Program-made: the position numbers and the translations under genes
Assembly: GCF_000217915.1 (NCBI RefSeq)
Contig: NZ_AFOZ01000012.1
Span: forward strand, 1-64,000
Reading direction: 5' to 3'
Source of the DNA: Shewanella sp. HN-41
GTDB taxonomy: Bacteria > Pseudomonadota > Gammaproteobacteria > Enterobacterales > Shewanellaceae
Length of the DNA: 64,000 nucleotides
Notes under the pieces: model-generated
Database searches by the model: none
The model's input: only the letters and a program-made list of their open reading frames with translations
What the model was told of the DNA's origin: nothing
Shown here: positions 30,637-38,517 of the stretch, piece after piece
Layout of the letters: each line of letters begins with the position of its first letter
Numbering within the stretch: position 1 is the first letter of the stretch

Positions 30637-30661
30637 TGTTAACAAATGAAATGTTAACAAA
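30637..30661. repeat. Two TGTTAACAAA direct repeats
   Basis: Exact copies at 30637-30646 and 30652-30661, 15 bp apart, in the region between arcA and the DUF3293 gene. They resemble ArcA-type direct repeats in composition, though ArcA boxes usually repeat every 11 bp. Confidence 0.5.
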
Positions 30662-30735
30662 ATTCAGGCTGAAGCCAAGATTTACCATGATATTTACTTT
30701 AGTTATTGATTAGTATAACTAATGTATTTTTGATT

Positions 30736-30755
30736 CTTGTGAGCTAGTTCACGCC
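30736..30755. promoter_or_regulatory. CRP-type site before DUF3293 gene
   Basis: TGTGA-GCTAGT-TCACG fits the TGTGA-N6-TCACA rule with one mismatch. It lies about 65 bp upstream of the ATG. Confidence 0.6.
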
Positions 30756-30817
30756 TATTTGGATTTTATTCTCACTCTGCTACACTAACGCGGGTTCATT
30801 TTTCGATTAGACTACCA

Positions 30818-31252
30818 ATGGACAATACGACTCAAGATTTGTGGCAGTGTTATCAAACACCACTGTTTTTGCTGACTCAAGCATTATCCTGTGATTTTTC
30901 CTTTGCTGTTATTACCGCCCATAATCCCGCTTCAAAGCTGCTTTCTCCCAGTCAGAACCGTTTACTCGATCGCCAACTTCTCCGTGAAATTGAATTATTG
31001 GGCAGTCCCTATCGTGCCTTAGTGGGCGCGGCAGCGGATTTATCCCATATGGAAAAAAGTTGGGCCGTATTTATCGATAGAACGATGGCGCTACAACTGG
31101 GCAAGAAATTTAATCAGTATGCCATTTATATGGTGGAGCAAGGTGAAGTGAGCTTAGTGCCTTGCACTCTGGTAGAGCAGGATGAGGTTTGTTTAGGTAA
31201 ATTTAGTGATTATGTGCAGCTTGTGTATGAATTACCTGATTTAGACGCATGA
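30818..31252 (+). CDS. DUF3293 domain protein
   Basis: 144-residue cytosolic protein of the DUF3293 family, function unknown. The family pattern is visible in FAVITAHNPASKLLSPSQNR, then ELLGSPYRALVGAAAD, then W/F near KSWAVFID and the QYAIYMVEQGEVSLVPC end. A CRP-like site precedes it. Not obviously linked to the lysC operon that follows, which has its own riboswitch. Confidence 0.85.
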   Translation: MDNTTQDLWQCYQTPLFLLTQALSCDFSFAVITAHNPASKLLSPSQNRLLDRQLLREIELLGSPYRALVGAAADLSHMEKSWAVFIDRTMALQLGKKFNQYAIYMVEQGEVSLVPCTLVEQDEVCLGKFSDYVQLVYELPDLDA

Positions 31253-31362
31253 TCATCTATTTTTAAGCGATTTTATTTAAATTGTGTGTTTGTTGTGAAA
31301 TTAGCATTGACTTCATTAGGGGTTTATTGCTACTTTTTTCGTCTCTTTCCGGCGGAAAGGAA

Positions 31363-31527
31363 CAGAAGAGGAGCGTTAACTAGGTAATCAGTCAGAGGAG
31401 CACAAACTCCTGGGATGATTGATGAGGGAGATTAACGCCGAGGCATAGATATGGTTGCTGCATGTTTATGTCGGTCGCTCAGGCTGAATCCTGACGATTG
31501 TCACCTGTAATTGGTGGAGAGCTTCTG
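31363..31527 (+). promoter_or_regulatory. Lysine riboswitch (L box)
   Basis: Leader of lysC. The lysine aptamer consensus is recognisable: P1 arms CAGAAG at 31363 and CTTCTG at 31522; the core AGAGGAGCGTTAAC; GAGGGAGATTAACGCCGAGG around 31424-31443; and GGCTGAATCCTGACGA around 31482. It binds lysine and represses lysC, giving transcript-level feedback alongside enzyme inhibition. Downstream I find no hairpin with a clean T run, so control is more likely at translation or by Rho (inference). Confidence 0.93.
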
Positions 31528-31682
31528 GTGACGATTGCTGTTTCCCTTCTTTTGGGGTGCGTTATCATTGAGCACCAGGCTCTTCGAACGAAGTTAGTTC
31601 GGAGTGTGATCATGTTAGTTAATCAATATCTTATTCAATCTGTGTTTATTCCTTGCCCTACGTGTTTCACGGAGGTGCGCTA

Positions 31683-33038
31683 ATGTCCCTCGTTGTCGCA
31701 AAGTTTGGTGGCACCTCAGTTGCCGATTACGGTGCAATGAATCGCTGTGCCGATATTGTGCTGGCTAACGCCGCTTGCCGTTTAGTGGTGGTCAGCGCCT
31801 CAAGTGGCGTGACTAATCTATTAGTGGAATTGACTCAAGAATCGATCAATGACGATGGTCGTTTGCAGCGATTAAAACAAATTGCCCAAATTCAATATGC
31901 AATTTTAGATAAGCTAGGTCGCCCTAACGATGTCGCCGCCGCATTAGATAAATTATTGAGTCGCATGGCGGTATTGAGTGAAGCATTAGCATCAGTGCGC
32001 AGCAAAGCCACTATGGATGAGCTATTGTCTCTCGGGGAGCAATGCTCCTCCGCCTTATTTGCGGCGGTACTGCGTGAAAAAGGCGCCAACTCGAGTGCAT
32101 TTGATGTGCGCCGTGTGCTGCGTACCGATAGTCACTTTGGCCGCGCCGAGCCTCAGGTTGAGCAAATCGCTTTGCTTTCCCGTGAGCACTTACTGCCACT
32201 GTTATCTGAACAAGTGATTGTGACCCAAGGTTTTATTGGTTCGGATGAAGCAGGGCAAACCACCACGCTTGGCCGTGGCGGTAGCGACTATTCTGCAGCA
32301 TTGTTAGCCGAAGCCTTAACAGCGTCAGCGGTCGAGATTTGGACCGATGTGGCAGGCATTTATACTACGGACCCTCGCCTTGCGCCCAATGCCTTTCCGA
32401 TTGCCGAAATCAGTTTCAACGAGGCCGCCGAGATGGCGACCTTCGGCGCTAAGGTATTGCATCCTGCGACCATTCTCCCTGCTGTTCGCCAGCAAATTCA
32501 AGTATTTGTGGGTTCTAGTAAAGAACCTGAAAAGGGGGGGACTTGGATCCGTCATCAAGTGGAAGATGCGCCAGTATTCCGCGCAGTGGCGCTGCGCCGC
32601 GATCAAACCCTGTTAAATCTTCATAGCTTGCAAATGCTACATGCACAGGGCTTCTTGGCTGAAACCTTTGCCACATTGGCAAGACATAAGATCAGTGTGG
32701 ATTTAATTACCACCTCGGAAGTCAATGTGTCGCTGACACTCGATAAAACGGGTTCCGATTCAAGTGGTCAAGGCTTGTTGAGTGAGGCACTGCTTCAGGA
32801 ATTATCACAACATTGCCGAGTACGGGTCGAAGATGGATTGGCCTTAGTGGCAATTATTGGTAACCGCATAGCGACCACAGCGGGTATTTGTCGCCGTGTG
32901 TTTGAAGTGCTAGAACCCCACAATGTGCGGATGATCTGCCAAGGCGCAAGTCCACATAATCTGTGTGTTTTAGTAGCCGAAGCGGAAGCGGCGCAGGTGG
33001 TTAAAGCATTGCACGAAAATCTGTTCGAAGGCGCCTAA
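31683..33038 (+). CDS. lysC: Lysine-sensitive aspartokinase III
   Basis: 451-residue aspartate kinase, first step of lysine, threonine and methionine synthesis. The start ATG follows ACGGAGGTGCGCTA; a longer frame upstream runs into the riboswitch expression platform. Kinase motifs: KFGGTSVADY at the N-terminus, GRGGSDYSAALLAEAL, and WTDVAGIYTTDPR. Two C-terminal ACT domains bind lysine. Length matches E. coli LysC (449). The riboswitch upstream confirms the lysine-regulated isoform. One nt separates it from the next gene, so they form an operon. Confidence 0.97.
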   Translation: MSLVVAKFGGTSVADYGAMNRCADIVLANAACRLVVVSASSGVTNLLVELTQESINDDGRLQRLKQIAQIQYAILDKLGRPNDVAAALDKLLSRMAVLSEALASVRSKATMDELLSLGEQCSSALFAAVLREKGANSSAFDVRRVLRTDSHFGRAEPQVEQIALLSREHLLPLLSEQVIVTQGFIGSDEAGQTTTLGRGGSDYSAALLAEALTASAVEIWTDVAGIYTTDPRLAPNAFPIAEISFNEAAEMATFGAKVLHPATILPAVRQQIQVFVGSSKEPEKGGTWIRHQVEDAPVFRAVALRRDQTLLNLHSLQMLHAQGFLAETFATLARHKISVDLITTSEVNVSLTLDKTGSDSSGQGLLSEALLQELSQHCRVRVEDGLALVAIIGNRIATTAGICRRVFEVLEPHNVRMICQGASPHNLCVLVAEAEAAQVVKALHENLFEGA

Positions 33039-33039
33039 T

Positions 33040-34161
33040 ATGCTGCCGACAAAATCGTCTCTGCAAATTGGTGAGCTTGCTGCAGGGCAGGCTCTGACAT
33101 TGCCTATTTACCATTTTAAGCCGAACGACGTTAAGGCGACTGGCCCCAAAGTGTACATTCAGGCCAACGTTCACGGTGCCGAGGTACAAGGTAATGCGGT
33201 GATCTATCAGTTGATGAAGCAACTTGAACGTTGCGATATCTGCGGTGAAATTACCTTAGTGCCTCTGGCAAATCCCCTCGGCATCAACCAAAAGAGTGGT
33301 GAGTTTACCTTAGGGCGTTTCGATCCTATCACTGGGGCGAATTGGAATCGTGAGTATTTGAATCATGCTATCGATTTGCCGACTTGGTATAGCGAGCATG
33401 CCAAGCTCAGTGATGCAGAGCTTATTCAAGCCTATCGCAGTACTCTGGTTGAGGCTTGCCAGCAGAAACTGCGCAGTGATTGGGGGATCACGACGGGGCA
33501 TAGACTCGCGGTTAATCTGCAAGCTATGGCCCACCAAGCCGACATAGTGCTCGATTTGCATACTGGTCCTAAGTCCTGCAAGCATTTGTATTGCCCTGAA
33601 TATGACTTAGCCGCAGCGCAGTTTTTTTCGATCCCCTATACCTTAGTTATCCCCAATAGTTTTGGTGGCGCTATGGATGAAGCGGCGTTTTGTCCATGGT
33701 GGCAATTGAGTGAGATGGCAAAGACGCAGGGGCGTGACTTAGCCGTTGCGGTGTCGGCATTAACGTTGGAATTGGCGAGTCAGGAGCGAGTCTGTCTTGA
33801 GGATGCTCTGGTTGATGCCCAAGGGATTATGGCGTACTTAAGTCACCGAGGGGTGATTGCTGAAACCGTTGCCCCAGCTGAGATGCAGCGTTTTGGTTGC
33901 TATCTTAAAGACTATAAAAAATACCATGCGCCAAGTTCAGGATTAGTGGAGTACCTTGCGGCAGTGGGTGAACCATTAGCGGCGGGACAGCCCTTAGTGA
34001 ATCTGTTGCGAATGGATCTATATGGTACGCAGGATGAGTTAAAGACGGTATGTTTGCCCCAGGACTGCGTACCGATTTTACACTTTGCTTCGGCCTCGGT
34101 ACACCAAGGGACCGAACTCTATAAGGTGATGACAAATTTGTTTGAGTTACCCACAGAGTAA
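33040..34161 (+). CDS. Succinylglutamate desuccinylase/aspartoacylase-family protein
   Basis: 373-residue zinc hydrolase of the AstE/AspA branch of M14. Zinc ligands are H45 and E48 in NVHGAEVQGN, with the second histidine in LDLHTGP. The C-terminal part (GLVEYLAAVGEPLAAGQPLV) looks like the beta-barrel domain of this family. It starts one base after lysC and shares its riboswitch-controlled transcript. An amidohydrolase acting on an N-acylated amino acid would fit a lysine or aspartate theme, but the substrate is not known. It ends at a strong terminator. Confidence 0.85.
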   Translation: MLPTKSSLQIGELAAGQALTLPIYHFKPNDVKATGPKVYIQANVHGAEVQGNAVIYQLMKQLERCDICGEITLVPLANPLGINQKSGEFTLGRFDPITGANWNREYLNHAIDLPTWYSEHAKLSDAELIQAYRSTLVEACQQKLRSDWGITTGHRLAVNLQAMAHQADIVLDLHTGPKSCKHLYCPEYDLAAAQFFSIPYTLVIPNSFGGAMDEAAFCPWWQLSEMAKTQGRDLAVAVSALTLELASQERVCLEDALVDAQGIMAYLSHRGVIAETVAPAEMQRFGCYLKDYKKYHAPSSGLVEYLAAVGEPLAAGQPLVNLLRMDLYGTQDELKTVCLPQDCVPILHFASASVHQGTELYKVMTNLFELPTE

Positions 34162-34171
34162 TCGCTCGATA

Positions 34172-34210
34172 TCACCACGCCAATCTATTCGGATTGGCGT
34201 GGTTGTTTTT
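34172..34210 (+). terminator. Terminator of the lysC operon
   Basis: ACCACGCCAATC-TATTCG-GATTGGCGTGGT hairpin, followed by TGTTTTT. Confidence 0.92.
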
Positions 34211-34216
34211 AGGGGG

Positions 34217-35182
34217 TTATAACCACTTAAATCGATAGAAGAGTGCCATTTGCAGGGCAACGAGTAAAATTAAAATGCCGCAGAAAGTGGCAAAGGCCCA
34301 AGTGTTGTCTGCACCCGGTATGCCACCAATATTGACGCCGAGTAAGCCAGTTAAAAAACCCAAAGGCAAGAAGATAGCTGATACTAAGGATAGGAAATAT
34401 AAGCGTTTATTGAGCTGCTCTGACTGTTGGCTAAGTAATTCCTCTTGGGTCACATTCGCCCTATCACGCAGGGCATCGAGATCTTCGAGAGTCCGAACAA
34501 GCTTGTCTGTGGTTTCCCGCATTTTAAGCCGCTCTGGATCGTTAAACAGAATAAACTGCTCGGCGAGGAGCTTAGAGAAGGCTTCTTTTTGTGGCGCTAA
34601 ATAGCGGCGAAGCGCGACAGTTTGGCGGCGTAACTCGGCGATATCTGTCCTGAGATCTTTGACATTGCCAGAGACAACTAACTCTTCTAACTCAGATAGT
34701 TGCTCTTCCAACTTATCAATAAACTCGACCTTGTGAGTGGTCAGTTTTTCACATATAGCGACGATAAAGTCCCCAGTCGTTGTCGGCCCTGTTCCTTCTA
34801 TGATGAGTTCAGCTACATCTTTGGCCGACTGTAGCTCGCGATCACAGGCCGAAATAATCCTTTGTTTATCGGCGTAAATACGGATCGCAACCATGTCTTC
34901 GGGCGCTGAGTTGGGATTGAGATTGACTCCGCGAAGTGCCAGCAATACCCCTTCACCGGCGATGACAGCCCTTGGGCGAGTGTCTTGGGCTAGGAGGGCG
35001 TCGGTTTCGACTTTATTGAGTCCACTATTGAGTACCCAATGACGAGCTTTTTTATGGCGATAACGCAGATGTACCCAAAGCAAACCGTTATTGGGATCCC
35101 AGGTTTCAATTTGTGCAGGGCTTAAGGTGGAGCCCGCCTGATCGCCACTCAGCACTAAGCTATAGATAAATCCATCGTGCAT
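34217..35182 (-). CDS. zntB: Zinc transporter ZntB (CorA family)
   Basis: 321-residue 2-TM GxN metal channel. A long cytosolic N-domain with helices (KLEEQLSELEELV, ELRRQTVALRRYL) precedes two C-terminal membrane helices. The first ends GLLGVNIGGIPG, with GVN in place of the GMN of CorA, as in ZntB; the last runs to FYRFKWL. E. coli ZntB has 327 residues. Transports Zn2+ across the inner membrane. Single gene. Confidence 0.93.
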   Translation of the reverse strand: MHDGFIYSLVLSGDQAGSTLSPAQIETWDPNNGLLWVHLRYRHKKARHWVLNSGLNKVETDALLAQDTRPRAVIAGEGVLLALRGVNLNPNSAPEDMVAIRIYADKQRIISACDRELQSAKDVAELIIEGTGPTTTGDFIVAICEKLTTHKVEFIDKLEEQLSELEELVVSGNVKDLRTDIAELRRQTVALRRYLAPQKEAFSKLLAEQFILFNDPERLKMRETTDKLVRTLEDLDALRDRANVTQEELLSQQSEQLNKRLYFLSLVSAIFLPLGFLTGLLGVNIGGIPGADNTWAFATFCGILILLVALQMALFYRFKWL

Positions 35183-35379
35183 TATTGTGTTCCATTCTTT
35201 TACTCAACTAGGCATTCAAGCTAACTGATTTTTCTGTGAAAATGAAGTCTACGACTAAGGATGTCAATACCCGTAGTCACTGAGCAAGTGTGGTGTTCGT
35301 GAGTGGCAAACCGAGCAACTTGCGCTGTGATAGGTTAAAATTAGTTTCAATTCAAGCGGTGGCGTATAGAGAACACAAA

Positions 35380-35754
35380 ATGGAATATGAATTTAGGCGT
35401 AACAGTTTAACTGGCTCTTATTTAGCCACCTTTAGCATGGATCATGAAGTGCTAGGCCAGTGGTTTTCTGAAGAGTTGGGGCCAGAGTTAGCCAAAGTTC
35501 AGCAAGTGTTGGATATAATAGAAGATATTCAGGCCGATAAACTCATCTCATGGCGCCTCGTTGGCAATGATTTCACCTTAGAGTTAGAGCGTGAGCAGGC
35601 GCGTGTCTTTGCCAATACCTTAGGTTTTGAGCAAGAATATGAACTTGAAGAGGCGATGTCGCTCTATGATGCGGAGTCAGAAGCCTATTGTGGCCTAGAG
35701 GACTTCGAACAAGCCCTATTAAGCTGGTATGAGTTTGTGCAAAAGGGCAGTTAG
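35380..35754 (+). CDS. yacL: UPF0231 protein YacL
   Basis: 124-residue cytosolic protein of the YacL/UPF0231 family, function unknown. Begins MEYEFRRNSLTGSYLATFSM, the family N-terminus. An extended upstream frame exists but adds 30 residues that do not belong to the family. Highly acidic C-terminus. Single gene, convergent with narP across a long palindrome. Confidence 0.92.
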   Translation: MEYEFRRNSLTGSYLATFSMDHEVLGQWFSEELGPELAKVQQVLDIIEDIQADKLISWRLVGNDFTLELEREQARVFANTLGFEQEYELEEAMSLYDAESEAYCGLEDFEQALLSWYEFVQKGS

Positions 35755-35788
35755 GTGAGTCATCCGATTTTCCGTTGTAGGTTCTACC

Positions 35789-35832
35789 CAGAAACAATAA
35801 AGACAATCATTGGATTGTCTTTATTGTTTCTG
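35789..35832. terminator. 21-bp perfect hairpin between yacL and narP
   Basis: Arms of 21 bp without mismatch, read from CCAGAAACAATAAAGACAAT on the left to its complement on the right, around an ATTG loop. It separates convergent genes; internal T stretches in each arm may make it a bidirectional terminator, though no long T run follows the stem. Confidence 0.7.
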
Positions 35833-35846
35833 GCGTGCTCTTGGGC

Positions 35847-36476
35847 TTAATGATTGAGGTATCTTACCGCCATTTCGGTTCTCGACTTGGCATTTGCCTT
35901 ACGCAGTAGGTTTTTTACATGTACTTTGACCGTGCCTTCACTGATATGTAAATGCTCTGAAATCATACGGTTGCTTAATCCTTCTGCTAACTGTTGCAGA
36001 ATTTGTAGCTCCCGAGGAGTGAGGTTCGACAGCCATTCTTGCTCATCGGCTGCATCTTTTAGTTCATAGAGATACTCTTCGACTTCATCGCTGATGACTC
36101 TATGGCCTAACATGGCATTTTTGAGTTTATCAAGCAGTAAATCGGGCTCGGTATCTTTGAGCAAATAGCCATCGGCTCCCGCGCGTAGCAGGCGGATAAC
36201 GTCCTGTTTTGCATCGGAAACGGTAAGGATCACTATGCGCGAAGTCACGCCCTCTTGGCGCATGGCGTTGAGCGTATCTAGACCTGTCATACCTTTCATA
36301 TTCAGATCGAGCAAGATGATATCGGGCTCATCCGTAGCGACAGCGCTCAGGGCGTCTAAGCCACTGCCCGCCTCACCGAAGAGGCTGAAGTCTGGATCTG
36401 AGGCGATCAGTTGGCAGATGCCTTTACGTAAGAGAGGATGATCATCGACCACCAGTACGGAATAAGGTTTACCCAT
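35847..36476 (-). CDS. narP: Nitrate/nitrite response regulator NarP
   Basis: 209-residue NarL/FixJ-type regulator. Receiver: acidic pair in VVDDHPLLRKG, phospho-acceptor aspartate in LLDLNMKGMTG, lysine in LLKDTEPD. The LuxR-type helix-turn-helix follows: LTPRELQILQQLAEGLSN, then ISEGTVKVHVKNLLRKANAK. It overlaps narQ by 8 bp, and nrfA is divergent from narQ. The locus therefore holds sensor, regulator and target together, as known in S. oneidensis. Confidence 0.94.
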   Translation of the reverse strand: MGKPYSVLVVDDHPLLRKGICQLIASDPDFSLFGEAGSGLDALSAVATDEPDIILLDLNMKGMTGLDTLNAMRQEGVTSRIVILTVSDAKQDVIRLLRAGADGYLLKDTEPDLLLDKLKNAMLGHRVISDEVEEYLYELKDAADEQEWLSNLTPRELQILQQLAEGLSNRMISEHLHISEGTVKVHVKNLLRKANAKSRTEMAVRYLNH

Positions 36477-38307
36477 TTACAGGCTCCTGTTGAGAAGGGA
36501 AAATCAGCGTGACTTTTGTTCCTTGTGAAAGGCTTAGTTCGCTGTCGGTCATGGTAGTGAGAGTACCACTTTGTGTTTGATTGATCTGTGTTTGCTGTGC
36601 AGCCTCTGTCTGGCAACCGACAGGGGAGTTATTACTACTAAATACAACGTAACCCGCTAATTTACTGGCTCGCTCGTGCATGATCCCTATGCCAAAGTGT
36701 TGATCACGTTCTTTTAAGTATCCAATCCCAATCCCGTTATCGCTAACACTAATATTGACCATTCCCTTGTCATCCTTATAACAGCGGATATTAATGAGGC
36801 TCGCATTAGCATGCTTAATCGCATTTAGCGTCGCTTCACGGGTGATCTGCAGAATATGGATATGTTGTTTAGCTTCGAGCCATTGGGGGGCAAGTTTGTA
36901 ATCTAAGTTGATTTGTATGTCTGTTTTGGTCCTGAGCTGCTCTAGCATGGCCTCGAGCGCGTTTTTCAAATTCGGTTCTTTGATCGTTAATCTAAAGGTT
37001 GAGAGCAGTTCCCTTAGCTGCACATATGCAGTACTCACACCTTCATTGATTTCCGTTAATTGATCTTCAACCGCAGGGCTACGGCAACTGTAATCTAAGT
37101 TTTTGCGCAATAAGCTAATTTGAATTTTAAGAAAGGACAATACTTGGCCGAGGGAGTCGTGCAACTCCCGTGCTATCACTCCGCGCTCTTCCATCAGTGC
37201 CAGTTGTTGCCTTTGCTCCGTCGCGTTGTGGATCACTATGGAACGGGTGAGCATGATGGCAAAGTTGTTAAACAGCGCGGTATTGGGGTTCTGTGCCGAG
37301 ATCAGTTCTAAGTAGCCGAGATCCGCCTGCTCAAATTGTAACTGAAAGCGGGTACTGTTGATGGGTTCACTCGGCCAACCACCATCAGCTTGGATAATCT
37401 CTAACTCCTGCTCTGGATACTGAATAATAAGCCTAAGGTAATCGAGTGACTCATAGTCTTTCAATTGATTCAGTACGGCTTTTAATGCCTTGTAGTCGAG
37501 TTTATTTGCATTTAATGTCAATAAGTTATCATATAAAAAGGCCAACTCATTATTTGCCCTTGTCAGTGCTAAGGTTTTTTCTGTGACCTGTGATTCTAAG
37601 TTACTGTAGAGGGTTGCCAATTCCTTGGCTGTTTTTTGCAGTGCATGGGTTAATGCGGTGAGTTCTATATATTCGGTTTCGGGCATTTCAATCTCGAAGT
37701 TGCCCTTAGAAATAGTATTGGCCGATTCCATTAATTGTTGTAACGGCACAACCACTTTGCGCTTGGTAAAACGTACGGCCAGAAAAGCGATGATGAGCAT
37801 CAACCCTAAACCAAAAATCTGACTGGCGGCGAGTAGTCGCAACTTAAAGGCGGCATGGTGCTCCATCTCCAGTACCAGTAAGTCTATGGTATCGACAAAA
37901 TCCTTTAGGGAAGTCGCATAGTCACGGGAGTTTTCCTGCTCAATGTAGTATTTCATCACCAGCCATTTGTCTATGACGAGCTGATATTGGTCGGCTATCT
38001 TTTTGGGGCTGAGCCAACCCGTGGAGGGTTGCAATTCTTCTGAGTGCAGCGTTGCTTCAAATTCGAGGATTTTTTCCTGTGCGGCCTCACTGCCTGAATT
38101 CGCATAAAACATCAGCCGATAACTTTGCATTCGCAGTGAACCCGACGCATTAATGGCCTTAGCATCGCCTAAACTGTAAGACAAATTGATGATTGCGAAG
38201 ATGGCAAGGCTGCTAGAAAGCAAAATCAATACTAACATTAACCCTAATATTTTAGAGGTGAGGCTGCCCTGTTTCATGTGTTTGCTATCCAGTTGATGGC
38301 CATCCAT
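36469..38307 (-). CDS. narQ: Nitrate/nitrite sensor kinase NarQ
   Basis: 612-residue membrane sensor kinase. TM1 lies at about 18-42, followed by the P-box INASGSLRMQSYR that binds nitrate/nitrite between the helices. TM2 is near 160-180, then HAMP, a GAF-like region, and a HisKA_3 domain with H383 in RELHDSLGQ. The ATPase has N-box ATLNAIKHA and DNGIGIG. A low-complexity insert rich in Q, T and S (about residues 565-595) sits near the C-terminal end of the ATPase domain, unusual for NarQ. An ATG ten codons downstream is an alternative start. Confidence 0.94.
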   Translation of the reverse strand: MDGHQLDSKHMKQGSLTSKILGLMLVLILLSSSLAIFAIINLSYSLGDAKAINASGSLRMQSYRLMFYANSGSEAAQEKILEFEATLHSEELQPSTGWLSPKKIADQYQLVIDKWLVMKYYIEQENSRDYATSLKDFVDTIDLLVLEMEHHAAFKLRLLAASQIFGLGLMLIIAFLAVRFTKRKVVVPLQQLMESANTISKGNFEIEMPETEYIELTALTHALQKTAKELATLYSNLESQVTEKTLALTRANNELAFLYDNLLTLNANKLDYKALKAVLNQLKDYESLDYLRLIIQYPEQELEIIQADGGWPSEPINSTRFQLQFEQADLGYLELISAQNPNTALFNNFAIMLTRSIVIHNATEQRQQLALMEERGVIARELHDSLGQVLSFLKIQISLLRKNLDYSCRSPAVEDQLTEINEGVSTAYVQLRELLSTFRLTIKEPNLKNALEAMLEQLRTKTDIQINLDYKLAPQWLEAKQHIHILQITREATLNAIKHANASLINIRCYKDDKGMVNISVSDNGIGIGYLKERDQHFGIGIMHERASKLAGYVVFSSNNSPVGCQTEAAQQTQINQTQSGTLTTMTDSELSLSQGTKVTLIFPSQQEPVNG

Positions 38308-38343
38308 GGGCGGAACTTTAGCTGTGTTTTTTACATTAGAAAA

Positions 38344-38358
38344 TAATGTACTACATTA
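38344..38358. promoter_or_regulatory. TAATGTA palindrome in narQ-nrfA gap
   Basis: Perfect inverted repeat TAATGTA-C-TACATTA. The half-site TACATTA resembles the NarL/NarP heptamer (TACYNMT type), but the one-base gap differs from the usual 7-2-7 spacing. Possible NarP operator. Confidence 0.4.
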
Positions 38359-38396
38359 ACAAAAACATAAAAGTGTGAACAACAACACTATTACAT

Positions 38397-38412
38397 TTTG
38401 ATCTAGCGCAAA
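38397..38412. promoter_or_regulatory. CRP/FNR-like site before nrfA
   Basis: TTTGATCTAGCGCAAA keeps 12 of 16 positions of the CRP core TGTGATCTAGATCACA, and its left half is also an FNR half-site. It lies about 110 bp before the nrfA start. Confidence 0.45.
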
Positions 38413-38517
38413 CTTCGCTCAAGATACCCCATAAGAGGTATATTTTTGGAGGTATTAAGTCACTAACTTGGCCTTGGGATGTCGTGATTCACTAAAATAA
38501 TGCAACACGGAGATGAG

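Noticed and set aside
31498..31683. 61-codon leader peptide before lysC
   Set aside because: It overlaps the lysine riboswitch and its expression platform; the RNA structure explains this sequence better.
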